64,000 bases of DNA from NCBI RefSeq assembly GCF_023736155.1, contig NZ_JAMLJJ010000004.1:62001-126000 (forward strand). The letters run 5' to 3'. Below the pieces are notes generated by a model. It did no database searches. It had not been told where the DNA came from and saw only the letters and a program-made list of their open reading frames with translations. Origin of the DNA: Larsenimonas salina. Lineage in GTDB: Bacteria > Pseudomonadota > Gammaproteobacteria > Pseudomonadales > Halomonadaceae. The position numbers were made by a program, and so were the translations under genes. Positions 57,676 to 64,000 of the stretch are shown one piece after another; position 1 is the first letter of the stretch; the number at the start of each line of letters is the position of its first letter.

Positions 57676-58875
57676 ATGTCGCGGCATGTCATCGGTAAGC
57701 TATACGAAGAAGGGGTCTCAGGCGGCACTGCACTGGTGGGGCTGTTGCTGGTGGCGATCAATCTGAGGCCGGCGCTGACCAGCGTCTCTCCCGTCCTTAA
57801 AAATATCGCCGAGGGGCTGTCGCTGTCTCCCGCCGCTCTGGGGGTTCTGACCACACTGCCGGTGGTCTGTCTTGGGCTGGCCGCGCCGCTGGCCCCCAAA
57901 CTGTCACGACGTATTGGCCCCGAGCGCACCATCTTCATCATTCTCATCTTGCTGGCCGTGACGCTTCTAGCCCGGCCCGTGACCGGTACGCTGGGACTTT
58001 TCGTGTTCACCGCGCTGGCAGGGGCCTGTATCGGCATTATGAATGTCCTGCTGCCGGGCATCGTTAAACGCGACTTCCCGGCCCGGGTCAGCCTCATGAC
58101 CGGCCTTTATACCGTGGCGCTCAATCTGGGCGCCTCGTTGGCCGCCGGGGCGACCGAGCCGCTGCGTCAGGCCTTCGGTAACCAGTGGCAACCGTCGCTG
58201 GCCTTCTGGCTGGTTCCGGCCGTGATCGCCGCACTGGTCTAGATTCCGCAACTTCGGATCAAACACACGCCCCGCGTACGCCAAAGAGACGGCCATTCCC
58301 TGTATCGCAACGCTCTGGCCTGGCAGGTGACGCTGTTCATGGGGCTGCAGTCATCGCTGGCCTACACGGTGTTCGGTTGGCTGCCGACCATTTTGCAGGA
58401 TCGCGGTGTGACACCGGTCACGGCCGGTTTGGCGCTGTCGGTCTCGATCCTGTGTCAGGTCATTACCGCCATCGTAGCGCCCCTGATCGGCGGGCGCATG
58501 AAAGATCAGCGGGCGGTATTGATCAGCGTGATGCTGCTCACCCTGTGCGGCCTGGCGGGCTGTCTGTATGCGCCCATCCAGAGTGTATGGCTATGGGTGG
58601 TGATTCTGGGGCTGGGTCAGGGCGGCACATTCAGCATGGCGCTGACGCTTCTGGCGTTGCGCGCGCCGGATGCCGACACCGCCGCCGAACTCTCCGGCAT
58701 GGCGCAGGGCTTTGGCTATGTGTTGGCGGCCTTCGGCCCACTGCTGGTTGGGCTGTTGCACGACTGGTCGGGCGGCTGGGATGTGGTCGGCATTTTGCTG
58801 GGGCTGATTGGGCTGGGCGCAATGATCGTGGCCCTCGGCGCCGGGCGCAACCAACTGGTCAGGCAGCCCGACTGA
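57676..58875 (+). pseudogene. CynX/NimT-type MFS transporter gene with an in-frame amber codon
   Basis: The frame codes about 400 residues of a 12-helix major facilitator (INLRPALTSVSPVL is the family opening) and continues in the same frame on both sides of TAG at 58240-58242, where the context AALV-stop-IPQLR expects Trp (TGG). A single G-to-A change explains it. The upstream start is uncertain (ATG at 57607, 57628 or 57676). Substrates of the family include cyanate, nitroimidazole and other organic anions. Either a recent pseudogene or a sequence error. Confidence 0.85.
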
Positions 58876-58889
58876 GTATCCTGTCATGG

Positions 58890-58918
58890 CCCCGGGGCGC
58901 GTTATGGGCGCTCCGGGG
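58890..58918 (+). terminator. GC-rich hairpin after the MFS pseudogene
   Basis: CCCCGGGGCGC pairs with GCGCTCCGGGG over 11 positions (one G-T). No T-tract follows. The rest of 58876-59143 shows nothing else recognisable. Confidence 0.35.
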
Positions 58919-59143
58919 TCGCGCCCTCCTCGCCTGCGCCTTTCTGTAACACCGTCAGGTCGTCCCGTGTCGCGGCCCTCACTAGATCAAGCGTCTTCTC
59001 CCAAAGGAAGACCAGATCGACGCGCCGCAGCCTCCCGGAACCTGCACGCGATCCGTTCAGGATCGATGCAGCGCGCCTCCCATATCACCGTGGAACCTCA
59101 CACCTGCTGCTCATAGGCAAGGAAGGCTCGAGCCTGACGTCAT

Positions 59144-59833
59144 TCACGCCAGGTCGAACAGAAGAACCTCCGAAGCGTCGAGGCCAATAACGGTAATGGG
59201 CTCGCCCGGTTGAAACGCGGCGGCGTCTCCGGCTGAAAGCCGTTGGCCGTTGACCTCGGCCGCTCCTCGCGCCACGTGCAGCCAGGCGTGGCGAACTTCA
59301 GGGGGTGTCATCTGCTCGCCGGCGTCAAACCGTCTGATGTAGAGGTTGGCGTCCTGATTTAGGCGAACGGAGCCGTCACGACCGTCTTCGGAGAGCACCA
59401 GCCGCCAGTGGCCCCGACGTTCGTCTTCGGAAAAGTGCTTCTGTTCGTAGCTCGGCTCGACGTTCTGTCGATTTGGTTCGATCCAGATTTGCAGAAAATG
59501 AAGTTCTTCCGTGTCAGAGTGGTTGAACTCACTGTGGCGCACGCCGGTGCCGGCAGACATGCGCTGCACATCGCCCGGGCGCATGACCGCGCCGTTGCCA
59601 AGGCTATCCTTGTGGGCCATGGTGCCGCTCAAAACAAAGGAAATGATTTCCATGTTCCTGTGCGGGTGAGTGCCGAACCCGGCCCCACCTTGAACACGGT
59701 CTTCGTTGATGACGCGAAGAACTCTGTAGCCCATGTGTTCGGGGTCGAAATAATCGGCAAATGAAAAGGTATGGCGGGAGCGCAGCCAGCCGTGATCGGC
59801 AAGACCGCGTTCGTTGGCGCGTCGTAGAATCAT
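59144..59833 (-). CDS. Pirin family protein (YhhW-like)
   Basis: 229 residues, bicupin. The metal ligands are in place: HPHRNMEIISF (two His) and GVRHSEFNHS (His and Glu), as in E. coli YhhW, which has quercetin 2,3-dioxygenase activity in vitro. Physiological substrate unknown. Start MILRRANERG matches the family; the frame is open upstream. Confidence 0.9.
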   Translation of the reverse strand: MILRRANERGLADHGWLRSRHTFSFADYFDPEHMGYRVLRVINEDRVQGGAGFGTHPHRNMEIISFVLSGTMAHKDSLGNGAVMRPGDVQRMSAGTGVRHSEFNHSDTEELHFLQIWIEPNRQNVEPSYEQKHFSEDERRGHWRLVLSEDGRDGSVRLNQDANLYIRRFDAGEQMTPPEVRHAWLHVARGAAEVNGQRLSAGDAAAFQPGEPITVIGLDASEVLLFDLA

Positions 59834-60242
59834 TGTGGTGCCTCTCTTAAGCGTCGTCGTCACCGCAGCTCGACGCGCTCTGTTGCATGGAACAAGAATT
59901 TGCCGGGTCGCGTTGAACGCACTGGAATGCCCGTTACTCATCAACAGGCTTATCAGTTAAGTGAGCCGATCTTATTCTTTCCACACAATCGAACAAAAGA
60001 GGCTTTTTTACACTAAATTATTCTAAAATATCGAATTGATAACATCCTTCCCAAAGGCTACGACTATTGTCACTGCTCCCGCCAAAAGAATGGCCCGGCG
60101 CTTCATTAACCCCTCCCCTGCAAAGCCGATATATCACTCATCAACGACCATCACCGAAGGCTCTCTCAGCCACAGGATCGGTGACATACGCAGGGATGAA
60201 TCAACGGGTCGTTTATCTCATGAACGTATTGAGGGCAGCGCC
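59834..60242. other. Divergent intergenic region upstream of pirin and the small protein
   Basis: AT-rich from 59960 to 60050 and so likely to hold both promoters, but no -35/-10 pair stands out. An open frame from 60036 reaches the small protein in frame; its N-terminal part looks non-coding. Confidence 0.35.
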
Positions 60243-60530
60243 ATGGCGACATGCATCAGTGATATCAATGACCGGTTCGACTACGCCGATGAACTTCCGG
60301 ACTGCATGGGTAATTTCGAGTGTGTTCCCTGTGGTCGCGCGCAGAATTACAGCGAACTGACCTACATCTATATGCAGTTTCTGGCGCCGAAAATCGCCGC
60401 CAACGAATGCAGCGAACAGGACGCCCTCGACGCGCTTGAGAAAGCGTGCATGGAGCTTCCAACCCCGCGCTCACGGTCAGACTTTTACGCGTTTCTGGAA
60501 GAAGAGCTCAACATCGACCTGGATTACTGA
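60243..60530 (+). CDS. Small acidic protein of unknown function
   Basis: 95 residues from ATG at 60243 with GAGGG upstream. Acidic, with DDR/DADELPDC at the start and a FECVPCGRAQNY segment; five cysteines in all, two of them as CVPC, which could bind a metal. The C-terminus EEELNIDLDY is very acidic. It is followed at once by a good terminator, which supports it as a real short transcript. No family recognised. Confidence 0.65.
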   Translation: MATCISDINDRFDYADELPDCMGNFECVPCGRAQNYSELTYIYMQFLAPKIAANECSEQDALDALEKACMELPTPRSRSDFYAFLEEELNIDLDY

Positions 60531-60560
60531 GCCGCGTTTAACGCACACGACACATCGACC

Positions 60561-60586
60561 AACCGCGCCCCGGGCGCGGTTTTTTG
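60561..60586 (+). terminator. Terminator of the small acidic protein gene
   Basis: AACCGCGCC/GGCGCGGTT nine-base stem followed by a T-tract. Confidence 0.85.
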
Positions 60587-60612
60587 CGCCTGGCCCTTGG
60601 CCGAGCCCCTTA

Positions 60613-60648
60613 CAAAAAAAGGATCGCCGCGTTCGCGACGATCCTTTG
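60613..60648 (-). terminator. Terminator of the chemoreceptor gene
   Basis: AAAGGATCG-c-CGCG pairs with CGCG-a-CGATCCTTT across a two-base loop; on the minus strand seven T follow. Confidence 0.8.
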
Positions 60649-60702
60649 ATGTCCTGCTTCAGGCCTCAGGGTCTGACGACCTCGAGCCCCATCGGCACCC
60701 GT

Positions 60703-62442
60703 TTAGAACGTTTCCCACTCATCGACCTCGGTGGTCGATGCAGGTGCCTTGTAGCTCTGGCGTTTAGGTGCGACAGCCGGCTTGCTCGTGGCCTTGTGAG
60801 CCGGGGCGTGCTTGGCTGTGGCCGGCGCCGACGGCTGCGCCGGCTGCTTGGCAGAAGTGCGTGCAGCGGGCGCGGGCGCATGACGCGTCATACCGCCATC
60901 GGCGACCTTAAAGAAGCCAACCTGCTCACGAAGCTGTCGAGCGCTTTCTTCCATCGACCGACTGGCGGCAGCCGCTTCTTCCACCAGGGCGGCGTTCTGC
61001 TGAGTAACGCCGTCCATCTGCGAGATGGCCTGATTGACCTGCTCGATGCCGGTCGACTGTTCGCGACTCGCCGCCGCAATCTCGGCAACGATACCGGTCA
61101 TCTTGTTGATGCTCTCGACAATGTCGCCAAGCGTCTGACCCGAGCGGTCCACCAGCTCGGCGCCGTTTGCGACCTTGGAAACGCTATCATCGACCAGCGC
61201 CTTGATTTCACGCGCAGCATCGGCACTTCGGCTCGAGAGCGTTCGCACTTCACTGGCAACCACTGCAAAGCCTCGGCCTTGCTCACCGGCCCGGGCAGCT
61301 TCAACCGCGGCGTTGAGCGCAAGCAGGTTGGTCTGAAACGCGATCGAATCGATCAGCCCGACGATCTCGGCAATCTTCTGACTTGAGGTGCTGATTTCAT
61401 TCATGGCAAGCGTGGTCTGCTCGACTACCTGACTGCCTTCGCTTGCCTGTTTACGCACATTCAATGCCAACTGATTGGCTTGAGCGGCGTTGTCGGCGTT
61501 CTGCTTGACGGTCGAGGTCATCTCTTCCATCGAGGCTGCGGTTTCCTCAAGGCTTGCCGCCTGATCCTGGGTGCGACGTGACAGATCGTCATTGCCCGAG
61601 GCGATCTGGCTGGAGGCAGATCCGACCGACTCCGCGTTCACTCGAACATCGTTGACCACATGCGCCAGTTGCTTCTGCATCGCATCGAGGCTTTGAAGCA
61701 AGGTGGCGAATTCATCGCGGCCCGTTACCTCGATCCGATTATTCAACGTGCCCTGCGCGATGGATTCGGAAACTTCACCGGCTCGCTTGAGCGGCGCCAT
61801 GATGCCTCTTACCAGGAACCAGGCGATGACCGCCATCAGCACCAGCGCAGACACGATGGCAGCGATGATGATGCTTATGGATCCTGAGGCGCCTTCGAGC
61901 CCGTTATTGTACGACGCCTCGGACTGCTTGGCATTGATGGAAAGAAGGCTTTCAAGATCCGCCGACAGGCTTTCAAAATTGTCACGCGTTTTCTGAATGG
62001 TCGGAGTCATCTCGAAATTCCCCTGACTCATATCGGTGGCCACCTGACGATACAGCGACCAGTATGTCTTGAGTAGGCCATCGAGCCGGTCGGCGATGGC
62101 CTTTTCCTGCGCAGAGGTTACTTGGGTGGTGCTGTAGACCTGCCAGAGCCGATCCGTTTCGTTCTTGTATTGCTTTTCATAGTTATTGAGAGCATCCGTA
62201 GCTGTCTGTTCACTCCGGTCGGCGCGGGCCTTGAACGAATCGATGCGAGACCAGTTGATGTTTTTTCGGATGCCTGCAAGGTTCTGCATTGGCAAGACAT
62301 TGGTTTTGTAGACCGCCTCGAGATTTTGATTACTGCCTTTCATGCCGAAGACACCCGCCGCGCCGATAACCAACATGACGATGCCCATAACCACCATGGT
62401 CGCTATGAGCTTGTACTTCACACTGCGATTAAGACCGAACAT
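60703..62442 (-). CDS. Methyl-accepting chemotaxis protein with C-terminal tether
   Basis: 579 residues. TM1 (about 10-32), a four-helix-bundle periplasmic sensor (about 35-188), TM2 (about 190-212), HAMP, then the signalling domain with the hairpin tip EIVGLIDSIAFQTNLLALNAA and AGEQGRGFAVVASEVR in part. An Ala/Pro/Lys-rich linker leads to EWETF at the very end, the pentapeptide that docks CheR/CheB. Start at ATG (MFGLNRSVKYK), with GGGAG 8 bases upstream; a GTG three codons earlier is less likely. Ligand unknown. Confidence 0.93.
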   Translation of the reverse strand: MFGLNRSVKYKLIATMVVMGIVMLVIGAAGVFGMKGSNQNLEAVYKTNVLPMQNLAGIRKNINWSRIDSFKARADRSEQTATDALNNYEKQYKNETDRLWQVYSTTQVTSAQEKAIADRLDGLLKTYWSLYRQVATDMSQGNFEMTPTIQKTRDNFESLSADLESLLSINAKQSEASYNNGLEGASGSISIIIAAIVSALVLMAVIAWFLVRGIMAPLKRAGEVSESIAQGTLNNRIEVTGRDEFATLLQSLDAMQKQLAHVVNDVRVNAESVGSASSQIASGNDDLSRRTQDQAASLEETAASMEEMTSTVKQNADNAAQANQLALNVRKQASEGSQVVEQTTLAMNEISTSSQKIAEIVGLIDSIAFQTNLLALNAAVEAARAGEQGRGFAVVASEVRTLSSRSADAAREIKALVDDSVSKVANGAELVDRSGQTLGDIVESINKMTGIVAEIAAASREQSTGIEQVNQAISQMDGVTQQNAALVEEAAAASRSMEESARQLREQVGFFKVADGGMTRHAPAPAARTSAKQPAQPSAPATAKHAPAHKATSKPAVAPKRQSYKAPASTTEVDEWETF

Positions 62443-62503
62443 GCTGGCCACTCCCGAAATGAACGTCGTATAGAGGAACGGCCACTAAGGCCGGATGCCA
62501 TCC

Positions 62504-62511
62504 GTATCGGC
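62504..62511 (-). promoter_or_regulatory. Possible sigma-28 (FliA) -10 element for the chemoreceptor
   Basis: GCCGATAC on the minus strand matches seven of eight positions of GCCGATAA and lies about 60 bases before the start codon. The -35 (TAAA) is poor, TTCA at the right spacing. Confidence 0.3.
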
Positions 62512-62675
62512 ACAACGTCTGGATTCTGAAACGCGCTCGGCTTGAAAAAGAACCGTTGCGTCAAACCGCTTTTCTTTATCAAGCGCCACCGCTTTACCTT
62601 TTTTCCATACGCAAGGCCTACCAATGGCCTCAAGGCGTGCCAGTATGAAGCTTTCACGTCGAACAGGGATGTCTC

Positions 62676-63281
62676 ATGAGCCTTACTCAACTGACCCAGT
62701 GCCGACACTGGGTATTTGATATGGATGGCACGCTGACGGTGGGCGTACATGACTTTCACTACATTCGCCGGGCGCTCGACATTTCTCAAGACTGTGACAT
62801 CCTCGAATACCTGGAGGCGCTGCCCGCCTCTCGGCGCAAAGCAAGTCATGCCTGGCTCATGGACCATGAACGTGAGCTTGCCCTTGGCGCCACTGCGGCC
62901 CGCGGTGCCAAGGCGCTAATACGTGCATTGCACGCGCGGGGAGATCATTTGGGCATCTTGACCCGTAATGCTCGCGAGCTGGCTCACACCACGCTCCAGG
63001 CGATCGAGCTGTCGGACGCGTTTGCCCTCGAAGACGTACTGGGGCGCGAATGCGCGCCGCCCAAGCCCCATCCGGGCGGTCTCGAACATTTCTTCACCCG
63101 CTGGGGCATCGAACCCGCCCGGGTAGTCATGGTTGGCGATAGCCCACTTGATATGCAGTGCGGTCGCGCCGCCGGCGCGGGCACACTTTTGATCAATACA
63201 CTTGAGAACCCATGCCCCGAGGCCGTGGATCATCATCTTGATGACTGTGAAGCGCTGATTACCGCGTTGCAGCTGGGCTAG
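62676..63281 (+). CDS. HAD-superfamily hydrolase
   Basis: 201 residues. Motif I FDMDGTLTVG (nucleophile and acid Asp), motif II LTRN, motif III Lys in PPKPHPGGL, motif IV VMVGDSPLDMQCG. Phosphoglycolate-phosphatase-like subfamily with an alpha-helical cap; the substrate is not readable. AGGGA precedes the ATG. Stand-alone. Confidence 0.9.
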   Translation: MSLTQLTQCRHWVFDMDGTLTVGVHDFHYIRRALDISQDCDILEYLEALPASRRKASHAWLMDHERELALGATAARGAKALIRALHARGDHLGILTRNARELAHTTLQAIELSDAFALEDVLGRECAPPKPHPGGLEHFFTRWGIEPARVVMVGDSPLDMQCGRAAGAGTLLINTLENPCPEAVDHHLDDCEALITALQLG

Positions 63282-63340
63282 TCATCAAGGGGCTGTCGTT
63301 CCACTTCGTCCTTATCCCCCCTGTCCACCCTGGAGGCGAT

Positions 63341-63859
63341 ATGCGTGTTTCTTGCACAAAAGCATTGATGGCGACGGCGCTGTCACTTGCCTGCGCTCAA
63401 GCGCTTGCCAATGGCCTTCCAGACCAGGTTCGCGCACAGATTGATTCGCAGTGTTCGATAAGCGAGCGCGGACTGACGCCAAAGCAGTTTTCAATCGATG
63501 AGTCCGGGACACTCTGGCTGGTACCGTGTAATGCCGGGGCCTACCAAACAGGCTATGAAGCGGTCTATCAACCAGAGAACGGCCCACCACGACAATTGCT
63601 TTTTGCGAAATGGCAGGATTACAGCTGGACAGGCAGCACGACCATTTTTGATCCCACGTTCGACCCTGAAACCGGAGTATTGAGAGATCAGTATAAGGAC
63701 CGTGGAGTGGGTGATTGTGGTGGGATGCGGATCTGGCAATGGCGGGGGGATACGTTCAGGCTTTTGACTTATCGCGCTCGCAGCTGTCAGCACCCCGGGG
63801 CATCCTTCCCGGTCGTGTTTCAAACACCCCCCGAGACACTTCAAAAAACCTCTGAGTGA
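63341..63859 (+). CDS. Secreted DUF1176-like protein
   Basis: 172 residues with signal peptide (ALMATALSLACAQALA). The mature part resembles the C-terminal half of DUF1176 proteins: WLVPCNAGAYQTGYEAVY, FDPTFDPETGVL, and GVGDCGGMRIWQWRGDTFRLL. Cysteines are likely paired in the periplasm. GGAGG lies upstream of the ATG. Function unknown. Shorter than most DUF1176 proteins (about 330 residues). Confidence 0.75.
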   Translation: MRVSCTKALMATALSLACAQALANGLPDQVRAQIDSQCSISERGLTPKQFSIDESGTLWLVPCNAGAYQTGYEAVYQPENGPPRQLLFAKWQDYSWTGSTTIFDPTFDPETGVLRDQYKDRGVGDCGGMRIWQWRGDTFRLLTYRARSCQHPGASFPVVFQTPPETLQKTSE

Positions 63860-63884
63860 ACAGGCATATAGCCTGACCTTGAAC

Positions 63885-63918
63885 GCAAACCGCCGGGCAG
63901 TGAGCGCCCGGCGGTATA
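63885..63918. terminator. Hairpin between two convergent genes
   Basis: ACCGCCGGGC/GCCCGGCGGT ten-base stem with a seven-base loop. Weak T-tracts on both sides. Confidence 0.5.
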
Positions 63919-63943
63919 TATGCCTTTAGTAAGTAATATGAAC

Positions 63944-64000
63944 TTAGCTGCCAGCCTCGAGCGACATCTGCACCTTGTGCACTTCGTTGCTGGAGGCCTG
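63944..64000 (-). CDS. C-terminal end of an unidentified gene (runs off the right edge)
   Basis: Eighteen codons and a TAA stop at 63944-63946, ending NEVHKVQMSLEAGS. Too short to assign. Confidence 0.4.
   Translation of the reverse strand, partial: QASSNEVHKVQMSLEAGS

Noticed and set aside
60036-60242. N-terminal extension of the small acidic protein
   Set aside because: Composition changes, no ribosome site at 60036, and the ATG at 60243 has its own GAGGG.

Overview
The window is a stretch of a GC-rich gammaproteobacterial chromosome. Gene order and protein sequences point to the Halomonadaceae (Halomonas, Kushneria, Salinicola or Chromohalobacter type): the nnr-tsaE-amiB-mutL-miaA-hfq-hflX-hflK-hflC run next to queG, orn, rsgA and psd is classical gammaproteobacterial, while hisZ next to purA, an endonuclease-type MutL and a SUF-only Fe-S operon are typical of this group and its pseudomonad relatives. 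The genus is an inference; no rRNA is present to fix it.

Layout. 1-3.1 kb: SUF Fe-S cluster operon (regulator, sufB, sufC, start of sufD). 3.2-16.2 kb: a long minus-strand housekeeping run from nnr down to purA. 16.3-22.4 kb: queG, orn, rsgA, a purine permease, a rhodanese and psd. 22.5-25.9 kb: a three-subunit membrane FAD dehydrogenase with triheme cytochrome. 26.1-28.9 kb: the EF-P modification cluster epmA, efp, epmB. 28.9-30.3 kb: a protealysin-type M4 peptidase with a probable emfourin inhibitor gene. 30.4-38.4 kb: a PilZ/HD-GYP protein, serB, parC, parE, yqiA. 38.5-44.8 kb: pgi, cmoA-cmoB, a cysteine hydrolase with its AraC-type regulator, and a Fur-box-preceded hemin-degrading factor. 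44.8-53.1 kb: a porin, cysND, cpdA-yqiB-nudF, greB, rsmC-cmoM.

The accessory region starts at tRNA-Arg(CCT) (53179-53255). About 3.9 kb further on there is an imperfect copy of the tRNA 3' end and its flank, and between the two copies lies a strongly AT-rich two-gene operon: a nuclease with a DUF4297/Cap4-like N-terminus translationally coupled to an SMC/Rad50-like ATPase with a CxxC zinc-hook motif. This looks like a compact Lamassu-like (or related) anti-phage or anti-plasmid module. No integrase accompanies it. It is followed by an MFS transporter gene broken by one amber codon.

58.9-64 kb returns to ordinary chromosome: pirin, a small unknown protein, a methyl-accepting chemotaxis protein, a HAD hydrolase, a secreted DUF1176-like protein, and the last codons of another gene at the right edge.

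Functional links: cmoA, cmoB and cmoM together give the complete cmo5U/mcmo5U tRNA wobble pathway; epmA, epmB and efp give lysylated EF-P; rsmC, miaA, queG, tsaE and rsgA add further translation maturation functions; cysND and the SUF genes supply sulfur and Fe-S clusters used by queG, epmB and the FAD dehydrogenase.
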